38,128 nt of DNA from assembly GCA_025934635.1 (NCBI GenBank), contig JAICWX010000054.1, forward strand, positions 1-38,128, written 5' to 3'. This DNA is from Streptosporangiaceae bacterium (lineage in GTDB: Bacteria > Actinomycetota > Actinomycetes > Streptosporangiales > Streptosporangiaceae). Position 1 is the first letter of the stretch, and each line of letters begins with the position of its first letter. Shown here piece after piece: positions 6,905 through 14,168 of this stretch. Made by a program: the position numbers and the translations under genes. The notes beneath the pieces are model-generated. The model ran no database searches and was not told the DNA's origin. It was given only the letters and a program-made list of their open reading frames with translations.

Positions 6905-8125
6905 TTACCGGGCGGGGGTGCCGGCGGCGGGGGTCGTCGCGGGCGGCGGGCCGCTCGAGCGCAGGCTGTTCAGTTTGACCAGCAGGCCGAACCAGAACTG
7001 GGCCCCCGGCGTGAGCGCGACGATCGTCAGCAGGAAGCCGATGAGGACCAGGATGACCTGCCAGGGGGAGCCGCCCCGCGGGTTGGTGATCCCGCGCTGC
7101 GCCAGCCAGCCGCACCGCGCGCCCTTCACGGCGCAGGCCGGGACGGTACCCCAGCCGAGCGGCAGCCCGGCCTGAGCCGCGCTCGACACCTCGGTCTCGA
7201 GGCGAGACAGGCAAGCCGCCACGGTCTCGCTCGCCGGGCACTGGGAGTTCTTGGCCGCCGCGGTGCTCACCGCCGAGCGGACGGCGCTGTCCCCGTACAG
7301 CGCGTGCCCGATGGTGATCGTGTTGATGTTGAGCAGCAGGACGAGGACCGCCCCGACCGCCAGGGTGATCCAGGCCGCCCGCCGCTTGTACCAGCCGGAC
7401 ACGCGGTCCATGTGATTGTCGTACCACTGCTCCACCGAGGTGCGGAACCGGCTGACGTCGTCGCCCGCGTTCGTGGCCAGGGCCTGCAGCGAGAATTTCA
7501 GCGTGCTCATCGAATCGGGCAGCTGGCCGATGTAGTGCTGGATTACGCCCATGTTGGTCTGGCCCGACTTGTCCGGGACCACCAGGTCGATGATCGCCTG
7601 GGCGAACGACTCGGCCGGGATATAGGACGGCAGGCTCCGGCGCAGGCCCAGGCCGCCGCTGGGCAGGGGCGCCTTGCTGCTGCCGGGCTTGGCCGCCTTG
7701 AGCGTCAGCGGCCGGCTGGTGATCTGGCCGGTCATGCCCTGGCTGCTCAGGATCGGGCTGCCCAGCAGGGCGCTGGTCGCCGACGTCGGCTGGGCCTCCA
7801 GGTCAGCCGACGCGCTCCCGGCCGTGCCGGTGCCTGCCCGGTCAAAGGCCGCCGGGCCAGTGTCCGGGCGGGCCACCTTGACCTCAGGCGGATCCTGCAC
7901 CGTGTTGACGATGTCCCGCGCCTTGGCGAAGTCGCGGTCCGCCTGGCTGAGCACCACCGCCGTCGTGCTGCTGTCCAGGAGCTCGCGCAGGCCGAGCAGC
8001 AGGTACGCCCCCCGCAGGCCGAGGAAGCGCGAGATCAGTTCGGTGATGACCGAGCAGAGCGCGGCGGTGACGCCGAAGACGAAGACCAGCCCGATGGCCA
8101 GGTCAATGATCCCGGAACTTAACAC
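6905..8125 (-). CDS. Conserved membrane protein of unknown function
   Basis: A 406-residue protein. Residues 5-27 form a first hydrophobic helix (IIDLAIGLVFVFGVTAALCSVITEL). A long polar region of about 210 residues with low-complexity Pro/Ala/Ser parts follows. Two C-terminal helices lie at about 268-295 and 358-378, ending in GAQFWFGLLVKLNSLRSSG, a tail I recognise from a widespread uncharacterised bacterial family. The start is GTG at 8125, with GGAGGG four bases upstream. It heads a two-gene unit with the small acidic protein. Confidence 0.7.
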   Translation of the reverse strand: MLSSGIIDLAIGLVFVFGVTAALCSVITELISRFLGLRGAYLLLGLRELLDSSTTAVVLSQADRDFAKARDIVNTVQDPPEVKVARPDTGPAAFDRAGTGTAGSASADLEAQPTSATSALLGSPILSSQGMTGQITSRPLTLKAAKPGSSKAPLPSGGLGLRRSLPSYIPAESFAQAIIDLVVPDKSGQTNMGVIQHYIGQLPDSMSTLKFSLQALATNAGDDVSRFRTSVEQWYDNHMDRVSGWYKRRAAWITLAVGAVLVLLLNINTITIGHALYGDSAVRSAVSTAAAKNSQCPASETVAACLSRLETEVSSAAQAGLPLGWGTVPACAVKGARCGWLAQRGITNPRGGSPWQVILVLIGFLLTIVALTPGAQFWFGLLVKLNSLRSSGPPPATTPAAGTPAR

Positions 8126-8171
8126 GTTTCCCTCCTGTGACAGAGCTGCCTCTTCTTTAGACCCACCGCCG

Positions 8172-8909
8172 CTACCCCGTCAAGTAATCGCGCACGGATG
8201 CCTCGTCGGCCGGGATGCCGCTGACGTACAGCGGCGGCGCCATCGTGTGCGAGTCGGCCGCGACGATCGTGACGTCGGGCAGCCCGATGGCCAGGTCGGC
8301 CGGCTCGCCGGCCAGCATGGCCCGGACCGCGGCGGCGGCCCGGTCCAGCGCGGCGGCGGGCGCGCCGACGTGATGGCCCACCACCATGTGCAGGTCGTTG
8401 TCGACGTCGCCGGGGCGGGCGTGGTAGCGGTGCAGCAGGCCGGCCGCGTTCAGCTCGCGCCGCACGTCGTCCAGCGGCCGGGCCGGCCCGCCGTCCAGCG
8501 ACGCGGCCGGCCAGCCCACCAGCACGAACGCCCGGTCCTGGACGGAGAAGGACCGGTCCGCCGGATGCTGGCCCCGGCTGGTGAACGGGGCGGCCTGGTC
8601 CGGCCGGAAGCCGCCGAACCGCACCGGCAGCGGCGTGGCGAACCGCCGGGTCAGGATGTCCATTACCCGCGGCAGGTCCATCTCCCGCCGCTGCCCGGCC
8701 AGCTCGAGCATGTACTCGTTGACCACGGCGCCGTCGTCGCGCACGCCGTTGAGCGCGATCAGCGTGGCATGCACCTGCTCGGGCGTGTACGGCCGGAAAT
8801 CGCCGCCGACGTGCCCGGCGATCAGGTCCTGCACCGCGGCCACGAGCTCGCGCAGCCGGCCGGCCTTCGGCCCGTAGAAGGCCACGGCAGAGATGAAACG
8901 GCTTCCCAC
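8172..8909 (-). CDS. Possible 2H-phosphoesterase-like protein
   Basis: A 245-residue cytosolic protein. An H47-A-T49 motif in VHATLIAL and a second histidine near 174 in DLHMVV resemble the paired H-x-T/S motifs of the 2H family (2'-5' RNA ligase and cyclic phosphodiesterase fold). The second motif has V in place of T/S, so activity is doubtful. GTG at 8909 is the likely start; longer frames run through the divergent gene and lack conservation logic. It is divergent from the LLM oxidoreductase with only 48 bp between starts, implying a shared control region. Function is a guess from fold motifs. Confidence 0.55.
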   Translation of the reverse strand: MGSRFISAVAFYGPKAGRLRELVAAVQDLIAGHVGGDFRPYTPEQVHATLIALNGVRDDGAVVNEYMLELAGQRREMDLPRVMDILTRRFATPLPVRFGGFRPDQAAPFTSRGQHPADRSFSVQDRAFVLVGWPAASLDGGPARPLDDVRRELNAAGLLHRYHARPGDVDNDLHMVVGHHVGAPAAALDRAAAAVRAMLAGEPADLAIGLPDVTIVAADSHTMAPPLYVSGIPADEASVRDYLTG

Positions 8910-8957
8910 CGCCCTGATGGTACGGGCGCCAGCCGGGCCAGGGGATAACGTACAGAA

Positions 8958-9809
8958 ATGAAGTTCGGCCTCTCCTACAACACGGGTTTCCTCGGCAACG
9001 ACCCCGACCTGCTGGTCGCGGCCGCCCGGCACGCGGAGGCCTGCGGCTTCGAGTCCTTCTACGTCCCTGAGCACATCGCGCTGTACCCCGGCGCCGCCAT
9101 GGGCACGTTCACCATCCCGGCGGCCACGCCGGTCGCCGATCCGCTCCAGTGCCTGAGCTTCGTCGCCGCGGTCACCACCCGCATCCTGCTCGGCACCGGG
9201 GTCCTGCTGCTGCCCTACCACCATCCGGTCGCCCTGGCCAAGCGGCTGGCCACGCTCGACGTGCTGTCCAAGGGCCGGATGCGGCTGCTCACGGTGGGGG
9301 TGGGCGCGCTGCCGGGGGAGGCGGCGGCGGGCGGCGTCGACTTCGCCACCCGGGGCCGCCGCGCGGACGAGGCCATCGACGTGCTGCGGCTGCTGTGGTC
9401 CGGGGGCGAGGACGGCGTCAGCTTCGACGGGGAGTTCTACTCCTTCACCAGCTTGTGCAGCTACCCCAAGCCGCTCGCCCGGCTGCCCGTCCATGTCGGC
9501 GGATCCAGCCGGGCGGCGGCCCGGCGAGCCGGCCTGCGCGGCGACGGCTACTTCCCGGGCGGCCGCCTCACCACGGCCGACCGAGATGCCCAGCTCGAGC
9601 TGATGCGCGCTACCGCGCGGGCCGCGGGCCGTGACGCCAGCGCGCTGGAGTGCACCCGGTGGGGGGCGATCGACATGACCGCCGACGACGTGGCCGCCCA
9701 CGCCGCGCAGGGCACGACGCGGCTCGTCGTGGCCCCGGCCGCGACCGACGAAGCCGGCCAGCGCGACGAGCTCTCGGCCTTCGCGGCCCGCCTGGACCTG
9801 GCCGGCTAG
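8958..9809 (+). CDS. LLM-class (luciferase-like) flavin or F420 oxidoreductase
   Basis: A 283-residue bacterial-luciferase-like TIM barrel. Diagnostic stretches are the start MKFGLSYNT, GFESFYVPEH near residue 30, a central RILLGTGVLLLPYHHP (about 75-90), RLLTVGVGALPGE and the C-terminal PVHVGGSSRAAARRAGLRGDGYFP phosphate-binding part. In actinobacteria this family mostly uses coenzyme F420, which fits here but is not proven. A weak AGGGGAT ribosome site precedes the ATG. It is transcribed alone. Its stop codon lies in the first unit of a 19-bp tandem repeat. The substrate is unknown. Confidence 0.85.
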   Translation: MKFGLSYNTGFLGNDPDLLVAAARHAEACGFESFYVPEHIALYPGAAMGTFTIPAATPVADPLQCLSFVAAVTTRILLGTGVLLLPYHHPVALAKRLATLDVLSKGRMRLLTVGVGALPGEAAAGGVDFATRGRRADEAIDVLRLLWSGGEDGVSFDGEFYSFTSLCSYPKPLARLPVHVGGSSRAAARRAGLRGDGYFPGGRLTTADRDAQLELMRATARAAGRDASALECTRWGAIDMTADDVAAHAAQGTTRLVVAPAATDEAGQRDELSAFAARLDLAG

Positions 9810-9877
9810 ACCCCGAAGGACCGGCTAGACCCCGAAGGAACGGCTAGGCCTCGACGGAACGGCTAGGCCTCGACGGG
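9802..9877. repeat. Four tandem 19-bp units spanning two stop codons
   Basis: Units at 9802-9820 and 9821-9839 are identical (CCGGCTAGACCCCGAAGGA). Units at 9840-9858 and 9859-9877 differ from these at a few positions and from each other only at the last base. Each unit contains CTAG. Unit 1 supplies the stop of the plus-strand gene and unit 4 supplies the stop of the minus-strand regulator. Confidence 0.85.
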
Positions 9878-10639
9878 CCAGGCCAGGGTGTCCCGGGCCT
9901 GCTGCTGCAGCTGGTTCAGGCTGTCGCCGGGGCGGCCGGTCAGCACCGGCAGCCCGGCCGCCGACCTGGCGATCTCCGCCGCCGCGGCCGCCGCCGTGCA
10001 GGACGCCTCCGCCGTGGCCGACGACAGCACGACGAGCCCGGCGCCGGCCTCGCGGGCCAGCCCGGCCACCTCGGCGACGGGCAGGTCGGACGCCAGGTGG
10101 TGCACGAGCCAGCGGTCCTCGCGCAGGCACGCCGTCGCCATCAGGGCCGGCAGGCCGTGCCGTTCCCCCGGGGGCGTGGTCACCACGGCGATACCGCGCG
10201 GCCGGCCCTGCGGCTGGTGCGCGCGGGTGGCGATGAGCCGTTCGCAGATGGCGCTGGCCCGGTGCTCGGCCGCGATCGACGCCTCGCCCGCGGCCCATTC
10301 GTCGCCGACGCGGCGCAGCGCCGGCGCGATGACCCGCTCGCACAGCTCGAGCAGCGGCACGCCGCGGGCCAGCCGGTCGAAGAGATGGCGGGCCTGGGTC
10401 TCGTCCCCGGCCATGACCGCCGCGTGCAGCCGGCTCGCCTGGGCGTCCCAGTCACGCACCCGGATGTGCGGCCGCGGCGCGGTACCCGCGGCCCGGCGCG
10501 CCGCCAGCGCGCTGACGTCGGTCTCGCTGACGTCGTAGCCGCGGCCGGTCTTCCGGGCCGGGAGGATTCCTTGCCGCACCCACGCGTAGGCGGTCTGGTA
10601 GTGCACGCCGAGGACGTCGGCGGCGTCGCGTAGCTGCAT
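9863..10639 (-). CDS. B12-binding photoreceptor-type transcription regulator (CarH/LitR family)
   Basis: A 258-residue regulator. Residues 1-50 form a MerR/excisionase-like winged helix (VLGVHYQTAYAWVRQGILPA, then KTGRGYDVSETDV). Residues about 65-140 form the helical cap, with the Wx9EH signature of CarH photoreceptors as W115, E125 and H126. Residues about 147-255 form a Rossmann cobalamin domain, with E159-R-H161 (H161 the expected cobalt ligand) in the loop. Family members bind adenosylcobalamin as dark-state tetramers and release DNA on illumination. GGGAAGG precedes the ATG. It is divergent from the SRPBCC-SDR gene and close to photolyase, as LitR genes often are. Light sensing is inferred from motifs. 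Confidence 0.85.
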   Translation of the reverse strand: MQLRDAADVLGVHYQTAYAWVRQGILPARKTGRGYDVSETDVSALAARRAAGTAPRPHIRVRDWDAQASRLHAAVMAGDETQARHLFDRLARGVPLLELCERVIAPALRRVGDEWAAGEASIAAEHRASAICERLIATRAHQPQGRPRGIAVVTTPPGERHGLPALMATACLREDRWLVHHLASDLPVAEVAGLAREAGAGLVVLSSATAEASCTAAAAAAEIARSAAGLPVLTGRPGDSLNQLQQQARDTLAWPVEA

Positions 10640-10733
10640 GTACCTTCCCGTGCTCAGCGATCCGAAGCTTTAGTGTAATTTAGCATTTATTGGAGAGAGA
10701 CCTAGCGTGGAAGTCATGAGGGGGAAAAACGTT
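10640..10733. promoter_or_regulatory. Divergent control region of the photoreceptor and SRPBCC-SDR genes
   Basis: This short interval is unusually AT-rich around 10665-10692. TTTAG occurs at 10669 and again at 10679, a 10-bp direct repeat, with another TTTA at 10686. Direct repeats suit CarH-type tetramers, but no established TGTACA-type site is present. Promoters for both directions must lie here. Confidence 0.4.
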
Positions 10734-12062
10734 ATGGGACTGACGTACTCCAGTGTGGTCGACGCGAGCGTGGCCGACGTGTTCTCCTGGCACACCAGGC
10801 CAGGAGCGATGACGCGGCTGACTCCGCCGTGGCTGCCGGCCCGGGTGCTGCGCGAGGCGTCCTCGCTCCGGGACGGCCAGGCGGTCCTCGGCCTGCCCGG
10901 CGGGCTCCGCTGGACCGCCGTCCACCAGCCGGGCGACTACGACCCGCCGCACGCGTTCGCCGACGAACTGGCCTCCCCGCTGCTGTCGTGGCGGCACCTG
11001 CACCAGTTCAGCGCGGCGGGGGACCAGTCCACGCTGGTGACCGACGTGGTCGAGACCCCGCTGCCCGCCCGGGCGCTGCGATCCATGTTCGTCTACCGGC
11101 ACCGCCAGCTCGCCGACGACCTGGCCGCGCTGGCCCGCGCCCGCGAAATCGGCCCCGCGACGGAGCCGCTGACCATCGCCGTCACCGGCTCCGGCGGCAT
11201 GATCGGCACCGCGCTGACCGCGCTGCTGACGACCGGCGGACACCAGGTCATCCGGCTGGTCCGGCGGCTGCCCGGGCACGCCGGGGAACGCTACTGGCGG
11301 CCCGAGGACCCGGCCGCCGGACTGCTGGACGGGGTCGACGCGGTGATTCACCTGGCCGGCGCCTCGATCGGCGGCCGGTTCACCCCCGAACGCAAGGCCG
11401 AGATCCGCGACAGCCGGATCCTGCCCACCCGCCGCCTGGCCGAGCTGGCGGCGAGCAGCGGCACCCTGAAGGCGTTCGTCACCGCCTCGGCGATCGGCAT
11501 CTACGGCCCGGACCGGGGCGATGAGGTCCTGACCGAAGACAGCCCGCGGGGCGAGGGATTCCTGGCCGGCGTGGTGGCGGACTGGGAAGACGCCACCGCC
11601 CCGGCCGCCGCGGCGGGCATCCGGGCGGTCCAGGTCCGCACCGGCATCGTGCAGACGCCCCGCGGCGGCATGCTGCGCCTGCTCAGCCCGCTGTTCGAGG
11701 CGGGCCTGGGCGGCCGTCTCGGATCCGGCAAGCAGTGGCTGGCCTGGATCGGCCTGGACGACCTGCTCGACATCTACCGGCGGGCGGTCCTCGATCCCGG
11801 CCTGTCCGGGCCGGTCAACGCGGTCGCCCCGGAACCGGTGCGGAACGCCGACTACACCCGGGCGCTGGCCGGGGTGCTGCGCCGTCCGGCCGTCCTGCCG
11901 GTCCCGGGGCTCGGGCCGCGGCTGCTGCTGGGCGAGGAAGGCGCCCGGGAAATCGCCCAGGCCAGCCAGTACGTCCGCCCGGAGCGGCTGATCGGAGCCG
12001 GGCACCAGTTCCGCCAGCCGGAGATCGAGGGCGCGCTGCGCCACCTGTTCGGCCGCGAGTGA
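10734..12062 (+). CDS. SRPBCC domain fused to TIGR01777-type NAD(P)-dependent epimerase/SDR
   Basis: A 442-residue fusion. Residues 1-about 145 are a START/SRPBCC ligand-binding domain (GLTYSSVVDASVADVFSWH to MFVYRHRQLADDLA). Residues about 155-440 are an extended short-chain dehydrogenase of the TIGR01777 (YfcH/SulA) type: TGSGGMIGTAL nucleotide loop, VIHLAGASIGG, ASAIGIYG, and a C-terminal LLLGEEGAREIAQASQYVRPERL. ATG 10734 follows GAGGGGG by 9 bases; GTG 10707, after GGAGAG, is the alternative. TIGR01777 proteins occur in light- and singlet-oxygen-induced lipid gene sets, though their reaction is unknown. A SigK-type promoter sits just after its stop. Confidence 0.85.
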   Translation: MGLTYSSVVDASVADVFSWHTRPGAMTRLTPPWLPARVLREASSLRDGQAVLGLPGGLRWTAVHQPGDYDPPHAFADELASPLLSWRHLHQFSAAGDQSTLVTDVVETPLPARALRSMFVYRHRQLADDLAALARAREIGPATEPLTIAVTGSGGMIGTALTALLTTGGHQVIRLVRRLPGHAGERYWRPEDPAAGLLDGVDAVIHLAGASIGGRFTPERKAEIRDSRILPTRRLAELAASSGTLKAFVTASAIGIYGPDRGDEVLTEDSPRGEGFLAGVVADWEDATAPAAAAGIRAVQVRTGIVQTPRGGMLRLLSPLFEAGLGGRLGSGKQWLAWIGLDDLLDIYRRAVLDPGLSGPVNAVAPEPVRNADYTRALAGVLRRPAVLPVPGLGPRLLLGEEGAREIAQASQYVRPERLIGAGHQFRQPEIEGALRHLFGRE

Positions 12063-12069
12063 GCTCCAG

Positions 12070-12098
12070 CCAATCCGGAACGCATCTGGCCGCGAATA
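12070..12098 (+). promoter_or_regulatory. SigK-type promoter for the flavoprotein-DUF1365-ufaA1 operon
   Basis: CCAATCC (12070-12076), a 15-bp spacer, then GCGAAT-A (12092-12098). The same layout is found before sigK (CCAATCC-N15-TCGAAT-A) and before the molybdopterin oxidoreductase (CCAATCC-N15-GCGAAT-G). It resembles the mycobacterial SigK consensus as I recall it (CCATCC, 16-17 bp, CCGAAT). Predicted start of transcription is near 12104, about 40 bp before the GTG. Confidence 0.7.
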
Positions 12099-12144
12099 CC
12101 CAGCCGTATAGCAGGAAGGAAGGGAGTCCCCGGAGGGAGGGCGC

Positions 12145-13434
12145 GTGACCAGACAGAAAATAGCCGTCATCGGCAGCGGCGTGAGCGGGATGACCGCAGG
12201 ATACGTTCTGTCACAAACCGATTACGTGACGATCTTCGAAGCCGACGGGCGGCTCGGCGGCCACGCCGACACCCATCTCGTCACGCCGCCCGCCGGGCCC
12301 CCGGTCGGCGTGGACACCGGCTTCATCGTTCACAACGAGCGCACCTACCCGCTGCTCACGCGGCTGTTCGCCGAGCTCGGGGTGCGCACCCAGCCCGCGG
12401 AGATGAGCATGTCGGTCCGCTGCGCCGGCTGCGGCCTGCAGTACGCGGGCCAGCGCGGCCCGGGCGGCCTGACCCCTGGTTTCGTCCACCGCGGCCGGGC
12501 CCGCTACCTGCACATGCTCACCGAGATCCCCCGCTTCCACCGCGCCGCCCGCCGCCTCCTGGCAGAGCCAGAAGAAAGCACCACCCGAGACCAGACGCTC
12601 GGCGAGTTCCTCCGCGCCCGCCGCTTCGGCGCCTACTTCACCGCGCACTTCGCCCTGCCGGTGGTCGCCGCGGTGTGGTCGTGCCCGCCCGGGACCGCGC
12701 TGCGCTACCCGGCCCGGTACCTGTTCGCCTTCCTGGCCAACCACGGCATGCTGTCGGTGTCCGGGGCCCCGCCCTGGCGGACGGTGACCGGCGGGTCCCG
12801 TAGCTACGTAGAACAAGCAGCCAAACGGGTGCACGACATCCGGCTCTCCACCCCGGTGCGCACCGTCCGGCGTCACCCCGACGGCATCGAACTCACCGAC
12901 GCGGCCGGCCAGACCCACCAGTTCGACGCGGTCGTCATCGCCACCCACCCGGACCAGGCGCTGCGCCTGCTCGACCCGGCCACCCCGGCCGAACGCGACG
13001 TGCTCGGCGCCTTCGCCTACACCAAGAACCCGGCCCTGCTGCACACCGACTCGACCCTCCTGCCGCGGAATCCCGGTATCCGCGCCTCGTGGAACTACGA
13101 GCTCGGCGGCTGCCGCCCGGGCGACGGCCCGCCCCCCCGGATCAGCTACGACATGAACCGGCTGCAGAGCCTGCCCACCCCCCCAGACGGCAGAGCCCAG
13201 GACTACATCGTGACGCTGGGCGGTGAAACAGTGATCGACCCGGACCTGGTCATCGACCGGATGGACTACGCGCATCCCGCCTACACCCCGGCCTCGGTCG
13301 CCGCCCAGCGCCGCCTGCCCGGGCTGAACACCGGCGTGACCGCGTTCGCCGGCGCGTACCACGGCTGGGGCTTCCACGAGGACGGCTGCCGGTCCGGCGC
13401 GCAGGCCGCCCGCGCGCTCGGAGGCACCTGGTGA
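12145..13434 (+). CDS. FAD-dependent amine-oxidase-like protein (Rv0449c type)
   Basis: A 429-residue flavoprotein. The N-terminus carries the dinucleotide fold IAVIGSGVSGMTAGYVL (GSGVSG at about 10-15) followed by the acidic strand end IFEADGRLGGHADT. The C-terminus ends in GAYHGWGFHEDGCRSGAQAA, the second FAD contact of this family. Members neighbour DUF1365 and cyclopropane-synthase-type genes in mycobacteria, Rhodobacter and Pseudomonas, and are implicated in altering unsaturated phospholipid acyl chains; the exact reaction here is not known. The GTG start follows GGAGGGAGG. It opens a tightly coupled operon (4-bp overlaps) under the predicted SigK promoter. Confidence 0.9.
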   Translation: MTRQKIAVIGSGVSGMTAGYVLSQTDYVTIFEADGRLGGHADTHLVTPPAGPPVGVDTGFIVHNERTYPLLTRLFAELGVRTQPAEMSMSVRCAGCGLQYAGQRGPGGLTPGFVHRGRARYLHMLTEIPRFHRAARRLLAEPEESTTRDQTLGEFLRARRFGAYFTAHFALPVVAAVWSCPPGTALRYPARYLFAFLANHGMLSVSGAPPWRTVTGGSRSYVEQAAKRVHDIRLSTPVRTVRRHPDGIELTDAAGQTHQFDAVVIATHPDQALRLLDPATPAERDVLGAFAYTKNPALLHTDSTLLPRNPGIRASWNYELGGCRPGDGPPPRISYDMNRLQSLPTPPDGRAQDYIVTLGGETVIDPDLVIDRMDYAHPAYTPASVAAQRRLPGLNTGVTAFAGAYHGWGFHEDGCRSGAQAARALGGTW

Positions 13435-14168
13435 AGCCCCGGCTGTACGAGTGCCGGATCAGCCACGCCCGGACGGTCCCGCTGCGCAACGTCTTCACCT
13501 ACCGCAGCTACCTGTGGCTGGTCGACCTCGACGACCTGCCCCGCCCGGGCCCGCTGAGCACGTTCAGCGCCAAGGATCACCTCGGCGACCCGCAGCGCGG
13601 CATCCGGGAGAACCTCGACCGCTTCCTGGCCGCGCGCGACGTCGACCTGGGCGGGGGCCGGGTGCTGATGCTGGCGCACGCGCGGGTGTTCGGGTACGTG
13701 TTCAATCCGCTGACCGTCTACTGGTGCCACCGGGCCGACGGCACGCTGGCCTGCGTGGTGGCCGAGGTGCACAACACGTACCGGGAGCGGCACGCCTACC
13801 TGCTGCACACCGACGAGCGCGGCCGGGCCGAGGTGCCGAAGCAGTTCTACGTCTCGCCCTTCTACCCGGTCGACGGCCAGTACCGGATGAGCCTGCCCGA
13901 ACCCGACGGCCGCCTCGCGCTGAGCGTGGTGCTCAGCCGCCCCGGCCCCCAGCCAGGCCAGCAAGACCAGCAGGAGAAGTTCTCGGCCGGCGTGCACGGC
14001 CGGGCGGTCCCGGCCACCAGGCGGGCACTCGCCGCCGCCGCGCTCCGGCACCCGTTCTCCACGGTCGTCGTCTCCGCCCGGATCCGCTGGCAGGGATCCA
14101 AGCTCTACCTGCGCGGCCTGCGGCCCGCGCCGCGACCCGTCCATCTACCCCAGGAGGGGGTTCAGTGA
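13431..14168 (+). CDS. DUF1365 family protein (Rv0448c type)
   Basis: A 245-residue DUF1365 protein. Recognisable stretches are LYECRISHARTVPLRN at the start, HARVFGYVFNPLTVYWCH near residue 85, the run VVAEVHNTYRERHAYLL, and KQFYVSPFYPVDGQY. DUF1365 is almost always beside the flavoprotein and UfaA1-type methyltransferase, pointing to a shared role in acyl-chain modification; no reaction is established. The GTG start overlaps the previous stop (GTGA), with GGAGG 6 bp upstream, so translation is probably coupled. The downstream gene starts 4 bp before its stop, within GTGA. Confidence 0.92.
   Translation: MKPRLYECRISHARTVPLRNVFTYRSYLWLVDLDDLPRPGPLSTFSAKDHLGDPQRGIRENLDRFLAARDVDLGGGRVLMLAHARVFGYVFNPLTVYWCHRADGTLACVVAEVHNTYRERHAYLLHTDERGRAEVPKQFYVSPFYPVDGQYRMSLPEPDGRLALSVVLSRPGPQPGQQDQQEKFSAGVHGRAVPATRRALAAAALRHPFSTVVVSARIRWQGSKLYLRGLRPAPRPVHLPQEGVQ

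Noticed and set aside
8172..9701. A 509-codon minus-strand frame extending the 2H-like protein
   Set aside because: The upstream half overlaps the LLM oxidoreductase antisense and has shadow composition. GTG 8909 gives a sensible length.
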